Source: Sphaerisporangium fuscum (GTDB taxonomy: Bacteria > Actinomycetota > Actinomycetes > Streptosporangiales > Streptosporangiaceae). Taken from it: a stretch of DNA of 64,000 bases. This document shows, one piece after another, positions 36,001 to 47,180 of this stretch. Position numbers and translations under genes: made by a program. How positions within the stretch are numbered: position 1 is the stretch's first letter; every line of letters begins with the position of its first letter. The notes below the pieces were generated by a model. That model was not told where the DNA came from. It was given only the letters and a program-made list of their open reading frames with translations, and searched no databases. The stretch spans positions 62,001 through 126,000 of the forward strand of contig NZ_JAHDTF010000019.1 in NCBI RefSeq assembly GCF_018531465.1. Reading direction: 5' to 3'.

Positions 36001-36212
36001 TCCAGGACGCCATCGCCGCCGAGGCGGACACCCTGTGGGGGCTGCTGGAGCGCGGCGCGCACGTCTATGTCTGCGGCGACGGCCTGCGCATGGCGCCGGC
36101 CGTCCGTCAGGCCCTCGCGGGGATCTACCGCGACCGGACCGGCGGCGACGGCGAGGAGTGGCTGCGCGGCCTGGAGGCCGAGGGGCGCTACCAGCAGGAC
36201 GTCTTCGCCTGA
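33099..36212 (+). CDS. cyp102: CYP102-type self-sufficient P450 (P450:NADPH-P450 reductase fusion)
   Basis: A 1037-residue fusion colinear with P450-BM3 (1049). The heme domain (1 to about 460) has the I-helix AGHETTS (265-271), ExxR in LEETLRIW, and the heme loop FGNGERACIGR with Cys402 as ligand. The phenylalanine matching BM3 Phe87 is kept (Phe90, DGLFT). The FMN domain (about 480-625) has VAYGSNLGTCADIAERLA and the FAD/NADPH domains have RYYSISSSP and GPGTGFAPLRGFLEE. It should hydroxylate fatty acids or similar chains at subterminal positions in the cytosol without other proteins. By alignment Arg47 of BM3 is kept and Tyr51 is Phe. AAGGAGG precedes ATG33099. TetR-controlled. Confidence 0.96.
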   Translation: MAATRSIPAPQGLPVFGNTFQIPSHSPAAFLEQTAAEHDEGIYQLDLLGRKVLFVYDPDLVAELCDETRFYKGIDPPLSIVRDFAGDGLFTARRDEPVWGHAHRILMPAFSQRSMKAYFPQMLEVAEALAAKWAVSDRVNVPEDMTRLTLDTISLTGFDYRFNSFESPTLHPFLQAMGNALTEAMIRNRQLPIVTKLKKKNQESYRSDIRVMQDLVDDVIRRRRAEGHGGTKDLLGLMLEAADPQSGEKLSDENIRNQVLTFLIAGHETTSGLLSFALYNLLRNPHVLAMAYAEVDRLLPGDAVPTYETVMKLDVIPRILEETLRIWSPIPAFSVKAFEDTTVGGYPVCKDQTAVVLLPPLHRSSKAWERPDEFDIDRWLPENRASHHPAAYKPFGNGERACIGRQFALTEARLALAVVLQRFAISDPEVYRMQIKQTLTLKPDDFTVSVRERKPHERAVAEVAETVEEEQVEVVATGVALTVAYGSNLGTCADIAERLAERAGRSGFTTTLTSLDELEPPRDGLLVVITSTYNGKAPDNAQRFDALEEFPSLEGVRLALLGCGNTQWPTYQGFPRRAFDKLTRAGAVPLVERGEADADGDFDGDVSAWTAALWAALAAEYGTSAADSGPRYEMDVLTEAEVRPAVVSPNAVPLTVLSNEELTGDPAGLWDFSVEAPRPGVRSIVAELPEGVSYTAGDHLAVFAKNDPELVEWALRCLRVPRDQVVRLRARGTTHLPVDTPVTAGLLLTEFAELQEVATRSDLAALAAHTECPWTRGQLARLADTYADEILAKRVSVLALLERLPAITLPLPVFLEMAGPIRPRYYSISSSPLADPRRVRITVGLVEGPAWSGSGEYRGMCSAYLAGLVPGEVFYGYVRVPSPPFRLPGDPATPVILVGPGTGFAPLRGFLEERALTGASGPAEVFYGCRHPEHDWLYRSELRGWEDEGVARVHAAFSAVPGHPFRFVQDAIAAEADTLWGLLERGAHVYVCGDGLRMAPAVRQALAGIYRDRTGGDGEEWLRGLEAEGRYQQDVFA

Positions 36213-36366
36213 CCCTCGGGCGGTCGCGGTGAGTGACCGTCAAGTCCCCGCCCAGCCGCGGGCAAGTTCTCCTCAAACGGTGTGGTGGACGGTGGCCCCG
36301 TTGAGATCGAAGCCCGCCGGTCCGCGCCACGAGCGTGCCGGCGGGCCGCGCCCATGAGGAGAGAGC

Positions 36367-37749
36367 ATGACTTCGCACGACATCGACGGCGCCTCCGGCC
36401 TGGCCGCCGACCTGCGGCGGGCGGTACGGGGCCGGGTGTCGGTCCCCGGGGACGAGGGCTTCGAGGCGTCCCGCCGGCCCTGGGCGGTCAACGTCGACCA
36501 GCGGGTCCGGGCCGTCGTCGAGGTCGAGGACGCCGCCGACGCCGCCGCGCTGGTCGGCTACGCGGCCAAGGCCGGGCTGCGGCTCGCCGTCCAGCCGAAC
36601 GGCCACGGGGCCACGGACGGCCTAGACGGCGAGATCCTTGTCCGCACCGGCCGGATGCGCGGGGTGGAGATCCGCCCGGAGCGGCGGACGGCGCGGGTGG
36701 AGGCGGGCGCCTCGTGGGGTGAGGTCCTCACGGCCTCGGCCGGGCATGGGCTGACCGGGCTGTGCGGCAGCTCCCCCATCGTGAGCGCCACCGGTTTCAC
36801 GCTGGGCGGCGGGCTCGCCTGGTTCAGCCGCCGCCATGGCCTGGCGGCCAACGGCGTGCGGTCGTTCGAGGTGGTCGACGCCGAGGGCTCCCTCCGTACG
36901 GTCAGCGCCGGCAGCGACCCCGAGCTGTTCTGGGCGCTGCGTGGCGGTGGCGGCGACTTCGCCCTGGTCACCGCGATGGAGATCGAGCTCTACCCGGCAC
37001 CCCACCTCTACGGCGGCCGCCTGATCTGGCCGATGGAGCGCGCGGCGGAGGTCATGGCCGCCTTCCGCGCGACGACCGCGGTCGCGCCGGAGGAGCTGAG
37101 CCTGTGGTTCACGCTGATGCGGTTCCCGCCGTTCCCCCAGTTGCCCGAACCGCTGCGCGGCCTGTCGGCGGTCGTGATGGACGTCACCTATCTGGGCGAG
37201 GCGGCGGAGGCCCGCCGGCTGCTCGACCGGTTCGACCGCATCCCCGGCCTGGTCGTCGACACGCGGGACGAGATCGCCATCCCCGAGCTGGGCGGTGTCT
37301 GCGCCGAGCCCACCGACCCCAGCCCCGCCGTGCAGCACGCCGAGCTGCTCCGTGGGCTGGACGACGACGCGGCGGCCGCCTTCCTTGCGGCGGCGGGACC
37401 GGACACGATCTTCCCGCTCGCCGTCGCGCAGATCCGCCACCTGGGCGGCGCCCTCGCCCGTCCCGTCCCGGACGCGGGAGCGTGCGGGCACGTGGCCGAG
37501 CCGTACATCCTGAGCCTGCTCGCCATCGCCGGAGCTCCCGAGGAGATGGCGGCGGTCGAGCGGCGCATGGGCTCCTTCCGGGAGGCTCTGGCGCCCTGGA
37601 TGAGCGGCGCGAGGCCGTACACGTTCCTGGGCCACTCCGAGGGGCCGGAGGCGGCGTTCCCGGCCGACGTGCTCGCCCGGCTGCGCGCGGCGAAGCGGCG
37701 CTACGACCCCGACGGCGTCTTCCGCGCCAACCACCCCATCTCTAGCTGA
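36367..37749 (+). CDS. FAD-linked oxidoreductase of the berberine-bridge (BBE) family
   Basis: A 460-residue FAD_binding_4/BBE protein: RAVVEVEDAADAAALVGYAAKAG, VQPNGHGATDGLDG with His80 as the candidate covalent 8-alpha-histidyl FAD site, VEAGASWGEVL, VSATGFTLGGGLAWFSRRHGL and the C-terminal YDPDGVFRANHPI. Cys133 (GLCGSSP) lies three residues further from the GGG motif than the second covalent cysteine of bicovalent members, so monocovalent FAD is likelier. GGAGAG precedes ATG36367. It may oxidise sugars or secondary metabolites; it lies 154 bases after the P450 gene with no sign of coupling. Confidence 0.85.
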   Translation: MTSHDIDGASGLAADLRRAVRGRVSVPGDEGFEASRRPWAVNVDQRVRAVVEVEDAADAAALVGYAAKAGLRLAVQPNGHGATDGLDGEILVRTGRMRGVEIRPERRTARVEAGASWGEVLTASAGHGLTGLCGSSPIVSATGFTLGGGLAWFSRRHGLAANGVRSFEVVDAEGSLRTVSAGSDPELFWALRGGGGDFALVTAMEIELYPAPHLYGGRLIWPMERAAEVMAAFRATTAVAPEELSLWFTLMRFPPFPQLPEPLRGLSAVVMDVTYLGEAAEARRLLDRFDRIPGLVVDTRDEIAIPELGGVCAEPTDPSPAVQHAELLRGLDDDAAAAFLAAAGPDTIFPLAVAQIRHLGGALARPVPDAGACGHVAEPYILSLLAIAGAPEEMAAVERRMGSFREALAPWMSGARPYTFLGHSEGPEAAFPADVLARLRAAKRRYDPDGVFRANHPISS

Positions 37750-37820
37750 GAGGTGATTTGCCCGGCTTGTTCTTCGACAGGCCGCGACGCGGGTACAAAC
37801 CGTCATGACTGGGGGAAGCC

Positions 37821-38210
37821 ATGAGAAAGATCGCGACGGTTGTCATACTCGCCACAACGGCCATGGTCGGCACGGTGGCGGCCGGAGGGCCGCCGGGACA
37901 CGAGGGCAAGCAATCGGTCAGCGAGGAGCAATACCGGATCCTGATGCGTCAGTGCAGGTACGCCGACACCGATCGGGCGCGCCGGGAATGCCGGGCGGAG
38001 GTCCGGACGAAGTATGAGATCGGGAAAGCGTCCACCACTCTCGACTGCCGGACCTACTCCGGGGTCACGGTGTGCGGTGTGCTGAAGCTCAGCGTGCGCC
38101 AGCGGCAGTGCGTCGACAAGTCCGTGCAGGGGGGCCTGACCTACCGCCGCGCCGAAGTGGAGTGCTACGCGTTCTCGGCCGGGGCCGGCACGCCCGCGCG
38201 TGCCGAGTGA
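37821..38210 (+). CDS. Small exported cysteine-containing protein
   Basis: A 129-residue protein with a signal peptide (MRKIATVVILATTAMVGTVAAG) and a mature part holding six cysteines (RQCRYAD, RRECRAE, LDCRTYSG, TVCGVLK, RQCVDKS, EVECYAF), which could form three disulfides outside the cell. The rest is charged and helical. I do not recognise the family. A GGGGGAAGCC stretch precedes the ATG. A terminator hairpin follows at 38218. Confidence 0.68.
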   Translation: MRKIATVVILATTAMVGTVAAGGPPGHEGKQSVSEEQYRILMRQCRYADTDRARRECRAEVRTKYEIGKASTTLDCRTYSGVTVCGVLKLSVRQRQCVDKSVQGGLTYRRAEVECYAFSAGAGTPARAE

Positions 38211-38217
38211 CGGCGGA

Positions 38218-38248
38218 ATGGGAGCGCCGGCCCCGATCCGGCTCCCAT
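38218..38248. terminator. Hairpin between convergent genes
   Basis: ATGGGAGC (38218-38225) pairs with GCTCCCAT (38241-38248), with an inner CCGG/CCGG pairing. It lies between the stop of the small exported protein and the stop of the convergent SDR gene and could end both transcripts. Confidence 0.65.
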
Positions 38249-38271
38249 CCGCTCACGCCGGAGCGTCCCGC

Positions 38272-39186
38272 TCATCCCTGGGCGACCCCGTAGACCGGGG
38301 CGGGGACGGGGGCGCCGGCCAGGAGCTCGGCGACGGCCGCACCGATCTCGCCGACCTCCCACTTCGCGCCCTTGTCCACGCCCGGGCCATGGGTCCAGCC
38401 GGTGGCGATGGAGATCATGCCGCCCTCCACCTCGAACACCCGCCCGCTCACCCCCGCCGACTCGGCCGAGCCGAGCCAGACCACCAGCGGGGCCACGTTC
38501 GCGGGGTCCATGACGTCGAAGCCCGACTGCGGGGGCGCCATCATCTCGGGGAAGACCTCCTCGGTCATCCGCGTGCGCGCGGCCGGGGCGATCGCGTTGA
38601 CGGTGACCCCGTACCTGGCGAGCTCGGCCGCGGCCGTGTGGGTCAGCGCGACGATGCCGGCCTTGGCCGCGGCGTAGTTGCTCTGGCCCACGCTGCCCAG
38701 CAGCCCGGCCCCCGACGAGGTGTTGATCACCCGGCCGTCCACGCGCTCACCCGCCTTCGAGCGCTCCCGCCAGTACGCCGCGGCGTGCCGCAGCGGCAGG
38801 AAGTGGCCCTTGAGGTGGACGCGGACGACGTCGTCCCATTCCTGCTCGGTCATCGAGACCAGCATGCGGTCGCGGACGAAACCGGCGTTGTTCACGAGCA
38901 CGTGCAGCCCGCCGAAGGCGCTGACCGCGGTCTTCACCAGCCGTCCCGCGCCGTCCCAGTCGGCCACGTCGTCGCAGTTGGCGACCGCCTGGCCGCCGAG
39001 GTCCCTGATCTCCTCCACCACGGCCTGCGCCGGGCCACCCGAGCGGCCCGCGCCCTGACGGCCCGTGCCGAGGTCGTTGACCACGACCTTCGCGCCCTGC
39101 CGGGCGAACTCCAGGGCGTGCGCCCTGCCGATGCCGCGACCCGCGCCGGTCACGACGACGACCCGTCCCGCACAGATACCGCTCAT
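38272..39186 (-). CDS. SDR-family dehydrogenase, Rv3548c-like
   Basis: A 304-residue short-chain dehydrogenase: VVVVTGAGRGIGRAHALEFARQGAKVVVNDLG, HVLVNNAGFVRD, the catalytic serine in VINTSSGAGLLGSVGQSNYAAAKAG with the YxxxK pair, and AIAPAARTRMTEEV. The extended C-terminus and 304-residue length match Rv3548c, a KstR2-regulon SDR of unclear step. It is the second gene of a leftward operon that begins at 40006, in the same order and orientation as Rv3549c-Rv3548c. The 64-base gap before it is AT-rich but holds no clear promoter. Confidence 0.85.
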   Translation of the reverse strand: MSGICAGRVVVVTGAGRGIGRAHALEFARQGAKVVVNDLGTGRQGAGRSGGPAQAVVEEIRDLGGQAVANCDDVADWDGAGRLVKTAVSAFGGLHVLVNNAGFVRDRMLVSMTEQEWDDVVRVHLKGHFLPLRHAAAYWRERSKAGERVDGRVINTSSGAGLLGSVGQSNYAAAKAGIVALTHTAAAELARYGVTVNAIAPAARTRMTEEVFPEMMAPPQSGFDVMDPANVAPLVVWLGSAESAGVSGRVFEVEGGMISIATGWTHGPGVDKGAKWEVGEIGAAVAELLAGAPVPAPVYGVAQG

Positions 39187-39250
39187 TCACCGTTCCTTTT
39201 TCCGCAGTGAGCAGGCAGAGTTCCCTGATCTTTCATATTTCATGTGTGAT

Positions 39251-40006
39251 TCAGGGGAGTTGTCGCCAAGCCGGAATCTCGCCGCCCCCGTGGAGGTGCA
39301 GCCGCGCGCCCGTGACGTAGCCCGGTGACGCCAGCCACAGGCAGGCCGCCGCGACGTCGTCGGGCCGCGCCATCCGCCCGGCCGGGACGGTCGCGGCCAC
39401 CCGCTCGACGTCGCCGCCGTAGTGATCCGCGGCGTTCTCGGTCTCCGCGAGCCCGACGACCACCGCGTTCACGCGGACCCGCGGCGCCCACTCGGCGGCC
39501 AGGCACGCCGCCAGGTGGTGCAGCCCGGCCTTCGCCGCGCCGTAGGCGGAGGTGCCCGGCGAGGGCCGGTCGCCGCTCACGCTTCCGATCATGACGACCG
39601 AGCCGCCCGAGGCCGCGAGCAGCGGGTGGGCGCGCTGCGAAACCAGCAGCGGGGCGGTCAGGTTCAACTCGACGATCCTGGCGTGCAGGCGGGGCGAGGT
39701 CCCGGCCAGCGGGGCCGGCGGCGAGCCGCCCGCGTTGTTGACCAGCACGTCGAGCCGTCCGTACGCCCCCTCGATCCGGCCGAGCAGCCGGTCGACGTCA
39801 TCGGGGTCGCGGACGTCCGCCGGGAGGAAGCGGGCCTCCCGGAAGGGTGCCGGGCCGGGCGTCCGGATCGGCCGGTCGGGGGGCTTGCGGGCGCAGACCA
39901 CCACCTCGGCGCCGGCCCGGAGGAACGCCCCGGCGACGCCGGCCCCGAGGCCCTTGGTGCCGCCCGTGACGAGCACCACCCGGCCGCTGTAGTCGTACTC
40001 CGCCAT
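39251..40006 (-). CDS. SDR-family dehydrogenase, Rv3549c-like
   Basis: A 251-residue SDR: GRVVLVTGGTKGLGAGVAGAFLRAGAEVVVCARK, DVLVNNAGGSPPAP, VVMIGSVSGDRPSPGTSAYGAAKAGL with Ser and YxxxK, and a C-terminal GARLHLHGGGEIPAW. It is the promoter-proximal gene of a leftward operon divergent from echA20 and shares with it the operator at 40046, like Rv3549c/Rv3550. ATG40006 (MAEYDYSGR) is chosen; a GTG at 40015 is possible because the GGGAG site sits close to it. Confidence 0.84.
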   Translation of the reverse strand: MAEYDYSGRVVLVTGGTKGLGAGVAGAFLRAGAEVVVCARKPPDRPIRTPGPAPFREARFLPADVRDPDDVDRLLGRIEGAYGRLDVLVNNAGGSPPAPLAGTSPRLHARIVELNLTAPLLVSQRAHPLLAASGGSVVMIGSVSGDRPSPGTSAYGAAKAGLHHLAACLAAEWAPRVRVNAVVVGLAETENAADHYGGDVERVAATVPAGRMARPDDVAAACLWLASPGYVTGARLHLHGGGEIPAWRQLP

Positions 40007-40038
40007 GCGCACCACCGCTCCCGAGGCCGCCCTCGTGC

Positions 40039-40062
40039 TACCGTACCAAGCAAGCGTTAGGT
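40039..40062. promoter_or_regulatory. KstR2-type operator between SDR and echA20 operons
   Basis: TACCGT (40039-40044), a -10 element, is followed by CCAAGCAAGCGTTAGG (40046-40061). The left CAAG half-site is intact and the right half is altered (TTAG for CTTG), so this is a weaker match. It is the only such site in the spacer and would serve both divergent operons. Confidence 0.65.
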
Positions 40063-40074
40063 GCGGGAGGGTGA

Positions 40075-40845
40075 ATGGGCTTCAAGGGGATCACCGTGCA
40101 CCACGGCGGCCCGATCGCCGAGATCGTCGTCGACGTCCCCCCGGTCAACGCGCTGCCCGTCCAGGGCTGGTTCGACCTCGCCGAGGCGGTGCTGTCCGCC
40201 GGCCGCGACCCGAGCACGCGGGTCGTGGTGCTCCGCGCCGAGGGCAAGGGTTTCAACGCCGGGGTCGACATCAAGGAGATGCAGCGCACCAGCGGCTTCG
40301 AGGCCCTCGTCGGCGCCAACCGCGGCTGCTACGCCGCCTTCGCCGCGGTGTACGAGTGCGAGGTGCCGGTGCTGGCGGCCGTCCACGGCTTCTGCCTGGG
40401 CGGCGGGATCGGCCTGGTCGGCAACGCCGACATCGTCGTGGCCAGCGAGGACGCCTACTTCGGGCTGCCCGAGGTCGACCGGGGCGCCCTCGGCGCCGCC
40501 ACCCACCTGGCACGGCTCGTGCCGGCCCACCTCATGCGGGCCATGGTCTACACCTGCCGCAACGTCACCGCCGCCGAGCTGCGCCACCACGGGTCCGTAC
40601 TCGACGTCGTGCCGCGCGGCGAGCTCAGGGACGCGGCTTTCGAGGTCGCCGGGCGGATCGCCGAGAAGGACCCCTACGTCCTGCGCAGGGCCAAGGAGTC
40701 GCTCAACGGCATCGACCCCGTCGACGTGAAGCGCAGCTACCGCTTCGAACAGGGCTTCACCTTCGAGCTCAACCTGATGGGCGCGGGCGACCGCCACCGC
40801 GACGCCTTCGTGGACCGGACGGACCCGGCCCCGGACGGCGCCTGA
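40075..40845 (+). CDS. echA20: EchA20-like ring-opening hydrolase (crotonase fold)
   Basis: A 256-residue crotonase-superfamily protein: VVVLRAEGKGFNAGVDIKEMQ (oxyanion-hole strand), PVLAAVHGFCLGGGIGLVGNADIVVASEDAYFGLPEVDRGALG, and the C-terminal helix FEQGFTFELNLMGAGDRHRDAFVD. EchA20 opens ring D of the indanone-CoA intermediate (HIEC-CoA to COCHEA-CoA) in mycobacterial steroid degradation. Its identity rests on the full synteny with the SDR pair upstream and ipdABC downstream. GGGAGG lies four bases before the ATG; 19 bases separate it from ipdA. Confidence 0.88.
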   Translation: MGFKGITVHHGGPIAEIVVDVPPVNALPVQGWFDLAEAVLSAGRDPSTRVVVLRAEGKGFNAGVDIKEMQRTSGFEALVGANRGCYAAFAAVYECEVPVLAAVHGFCLGGGIGLVGNADIVVASEDAYFGLPEVDRGALGAATHLARLVPAHLMRAMVYTCRNVTAAELRHHGSVLDVVPRGELRDAAFEVAGRIAEKDPYVLRRAKESLNGIDPVDVKRSYRFEQGFTFELNLMGAGDRHRDAFVDRTDPAPDGA

Positions 40846-40864
40846 ACCCCGCACGAGGAGGGCG

Positions 40865-41719
40865 ATGACGGACAAGACGATGTCGATCGAGCAGATCGTC
40901 GGCACGCTGGAGAGCGGCATGACGATCGGGATCGGCGGCTGGGGGTCCCGCCGCAAGCCGATGGCCCTGGTCCGCGCGATCTGCCGCTCACCGCTGCGCG
41001 ACCTGACCGTGGTGACCTACGGCGGGGCCGACGTGGGGCTGCTGTGCGCCTACGGCAAGGTGCGCAAGGTCGTGGCCCCCTTCGTCACCCTGGACTCGAT
41101 CCCTCTGGAGCCGCACTTCCGGGCCGCCCGCCAGAGCGGGGCGATCGAGTTCACCGAGTACGACGAGGGCATGTTCATGTTCGGGCTGCTCGCCGCGGCC
41201 CACCGGCTGCCGTTCCTGCCGACCCGGGCGGGCCTCGGGTCCGACGTGATGCGGGTCAACCCGCACCTGCGCACGGTCCGCTCGCCCTACGGGGACGGCG
41301 AGGAGCTGGTCGCCGTCCCCGCCCTCGGCATGGACGTCGCGCTGGTGCACCTCAACCGGGCCGACCGGCGCGGCAACGCGCAGTACCTCGGCCCCGACCC
41401 GTACTTCGACGACCTGTACGCCAAGGCGGCGGGCCGGTGCTACGTCACCTGCGAGCGGCTGGTGGACACCGCCGACCTGCTGAAGGAAGGGCCCGTGCAG
41501 TCGCTGCTGATCAGCAGGTCGATGGTGACGGGCGTGGCCGAGACGCCGGGCGGCGCGCACTTCACCGCCTGCGAGCCGGACTACGGGCGGGACGAGGCCT
41601 TCCAGAGGAGCTACGTCGCCGCCGCCGGCGACCCCGCCGCCTGGGAGGCGTTCAAGGAGCGCTTCCTCGCCGGTGACGAGGCGGCCTACCAGGACGCCGT
41701 GCGCGAGGAGAGCCGATGA
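40865..41719 (+). CDS. ipdA: IpdA, alpha subunit of COCHEA-CoA hydrolase
   Basis: A 284-residue class-I CoA-transferase-like alpha subunit: IVGTLESGMTIGIGGWGSRRKPMALVRAI, VTYGGADVGLLCAYGKVRKV, EFTEYDEGMFMFGLLAAAHRLPFLPTRAGLGSDVM. In mycobacteria IpdA and IpdB form a heterotetramer that hydrolyses ring C of COCHEA-CoA rather than transferring CoA. It is coupled to ipdB by a four-base ATGA overlap. Its length is close to the mycobacterial protein (about 290). GGAGGGCG precedes the ATG. Confidence 0.9.
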   Translation: MTDKTMSIEQIVGTLESGMTIGIGGWGSRRKPMALVRAICRSPLRDLTVVTYGGADVGLLCAYGKVRKVVAPFVTLDSIPLEPHFRAARQSGAIEFTEYDEGMFMFGLLAAAHRLPFLPTRAGLGSDVMRVNPHLRTVRSPYGDGEELVAVPALGMDVALVHLNRADRRGNAQYLGPDPYFDDLYAKAAGRCYVTCERLVDTADLLKEGPVQSLLISRSMVTGVAETPGGAHFTACEPDYGRDEAFQRSYVAAAGDPAAWEAFKERFLAGDEAAYQDAVREESR

Positions 41720-42477
41720 GCGCGGCGACGCGGGCCGAGGTGTGCGTGGTGGCCTGCGCGGAGGCCTTCCGGGGGGACGGCGAGATCCTGGCGGCGGGCA
41801 TCGGCGGCGCCGTCACCGTCCTCGCGGCCCGGCTGGCGCGGCTGACGTTCGAACCCGACCTCATCACGCACGACGGGGTGTGCCTGCTCACCGGCGACGT
41901 GCCGCCCCTCGGCGAGAGCCCCGAGGTGGTGGAGGGGTGGCTGCCGTTCCGCGACCACCTGTGGCTGACGCTGCGGGGCCGGCGGCACGTCATGCTGGGC
42001 GCCAGCCAGATCGACCGGTACGGCAACACCAACATCTCCTGCATCGGCGACTGGGAGAGGCCGAGATCCCAGCTCCTCGGGGTACGCGGCGCGCCGGGGA
42101 ACACGGTGTGCGACCCGACGAGCTACTGGATCCCCCGGCACTCCAGGCGGGTCTTCGTGCCCCGGGTCGACATGGTGAGCGGCGTCGGGTACGACCGGGC
42201 GGCCGCCGCGGGGCCCGGCGCCTCCCGGTTCCACGACCTGCGCCGCGTGGTGACGAACCTCGCCGTCCTCGACTTCGCCACCCCCGACGGCTCGATGCGC
42301 CTGGCCTCGGTCCACCCCGGGGTCACGGTGGAGGAGGTCGTGGCGAACACGGGCTTCGACCTGGCCGTGCCCGAGGGCGAGGTACCCGAGACCCGCGCAC
42401 CCACCGCCGAGGAGCTCCGGGTCATCCGCGACGTCCTCGACCCGAAGGACCTGCGCGCCCGGGAGGTCCCCCAGTGA
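41716..42477 (+). CDS. ipdB: IpdB, beta subunit of COCHEA-CoA hydrolase
   Basis: A 253-residue CoA-transferase-like beta subunit: EVCVVACAEAFRGDGEILAAGIGGAVTVLAARLARLT, HVMLGASQIDRYGNTNISCIGDWERP, GNTVCDPTSYWIPRHSRRVFV and SVHPGVTVEEVVANTGFDL. The last block is typical of beta subunits. It overlaps ipdA by four bases and ipdC by four bases (GTGA), so all three should be made in a fixed ratio. Confidence 0.9.
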   Translation: MSAATRAEVCVVACAEAFRGDGEILAAGIGGAVTVLAARLARLTFEPDLITHDGVCLLTGDVPPLGESPEVVEGWLPFRDHLWLTLRGRRHVMLGASQIDRYGNTNISCIGDWERPRSQLLGVRGAPGNTVCDPTSYWIPRHSRRVFVPRVDMVSGVGYDRAAAAGPGASRFHDLRRVVTNLAVLDFATPDGSMRLASVHPGVTVEEVVANTGFDLAVPEGEVPETRAPTAEELRVIRDVLDPKDLRAREVPQ

Positions 42478-43526
42478 GGACCGCTTTCACCGACCTGGTG
42501 GGGTGCCGGTACCCGATCGTGCAGACCGGGATGGGGTACGTCGCCGGGGCGCGGCTGGCGGCGGCGACCTCGCGCGCGGGCGGGCTCGGGATCATCGCGG
42601 CCGCCACCATGTCGATCGAGCAGATGACCGGCGCCATCAGGTCCGTCAAGGAGCGCACGGACGCGCCGTTCGGGGTGAACATCCGCTCCGACGCCGACGA
42701 CGCCGGCGAACGGGTGGCGGTGATGATCCGCGAAGGGGTGCGGGTCGCCTCGTTCGCGCTGGCCCCCAGGCCCGAGCTGATCGCCCGGCTCAGGGACGCG
42801 GGGGTCGTGACGATGCCGTCCGTGGGCGCCCGCCGGCACGCGGAGAAGGTCGCGGCGTGGGGCGTGGACGCGGTGATCGTGCAGGGCGGTGAGGGCGGCG
42901 GGCACACCGGACCGGTACCGACCACCGTCCTGCTCCCCCAGGTGGCCGACGCGGTGGACATCCCGGTGGTCGCCGCCGGAGGGTTCTTCGACGGGCGCGG
43001 CCTGGTGGCGGCGCTCGCCTACGGCGCCGCCGGGATCGCCATGGGGACGCGGTTCCTGCTGACCTCGGACTCACCGGTGGCCGACGAGGTGAAGAAGCTG
43101 TACCTGACCGCGTCCGGCACCCTGGTCACCACGCGCGTGGACGGGGTGCCGCACCGGGTGCTGAGGACGCCGTTCGTGGAGTCGCTGGAGAGATCGGGCC
43201 GCCTGACGGGCCTGATCAGGGCCGTCGCCAACGGCGCGCGGTTCCGGAAGATCTCCGGTATGAGCTGGCGGCGGATGATCGCCGAGGGGCTGCGGATGCG
43301 GCACGGCCGCGACCTGACGTGGGCTCAGGTGCTCCAGGCGGCCAACACCCCTATGCTGCTGAAGGCCGCCATGGTGGACGGCCGCGCCGACCTCGGGGTG
43401 ATGGCGTCCGGGCAGGTCGTCGACGTGATCGACGACCTGCCCACCTGCGAGCAGCTGATCACCCGGATCATGGCCGAGGCGTGGGCCGCGCTCGACCGCC
43501 TCCCGGGAGGGCGCCCGCCCGGCTGA
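42474..43526 (+). CDS. ipdC: IpdC, NPD/nitronate-monooxygenase-fold flavoprotein
   Basis: A 350-residue FMN TIM-barrel protein: CRYPIVQTGMGYVAGARLAAATSRAGGLGIIAA, VDAVIVQGGEGGGHTGPVPTTVLLPQV (FMN phosphate and histidine region), IPVVAAGGFFDGRGLVAALAYGAAGIAMGTRFL. IpdC follows ipdAB in mycobacteria and is required for HIP breakdown as a redox enzyme on the indanone-CoA intermediates. GTG42474 overlaps the ipdB stop. Its own stop is three bases from the convergent metH stop, with no terminator between them. Confidence 0.88.
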   Translation: MRTAFTDLVGCRYPIVQTGMGYVAGARLAAATSRAGGLGIIAAATMSIEQMTGAIRSVKERTDAPFGVNIRSDADDAGERVAVMIREGVRVASFALAPRPELIARLRDAGVVTMPSVGARRHAEKVAAWGVDAVIVQGGEGGGHTGPVPTTVLLPQVADAVDIPVVAAGGFFDGRGLVAALAYGAAGIAMGTRFLLTSDSPVADEVKKLYLTASGTLVTTRVDGVPHRVLRTPFVESLERSGRLTGLIRAVANGARFRKISGMSWRRMIAEGLRMRHGRDLTWAQVLQAANTPMLLKAAMVDGRADLGVMASGQVVDVIDDLPTCEQLITRIMAEAWAALDRLPGGRPPG

Positions 43527-43529
43527 GCG

Positions 43530-47132
<3,603 letters not shown>

Positions 47133-47139
47133 ACGACCA

Positions 47140-47158
47140 CCTCCCAAGATCTGGGAGG
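47140..47158 (-). promoter_or_regulatory. Hairpin that hides the metH ribosome site
   Basis: In the metH mRNA, CCUCCCA and UGGGAGG (47158-47152 and 47146-47140) form a perfect 7-base stem with a 5-base loop. The GGGAGG ribosome site of metH is the 3' arm. It is the likely expression platform of the upstream riboswitch-like element. Confidence 0.65.
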
Positions 47159-47180
47159 CGCCCTTGTTGACAGTGAGGGG

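Noticed and set aside
32454..36062. A 1202-codon minus-strand frame spanning the TetR gene and antisense to the P450
   Set aside because: Only its last 189 codons encode a real TetR protein; the rest is shadow of the P450-reductase fusion.
36606..36765. Bicovalent FAD attachment in the BBE-family protein
   Set aside because: Cys133 is displaced by about three residues from the position expected relative to the GGG motif, so only the histidine link is considered likely.
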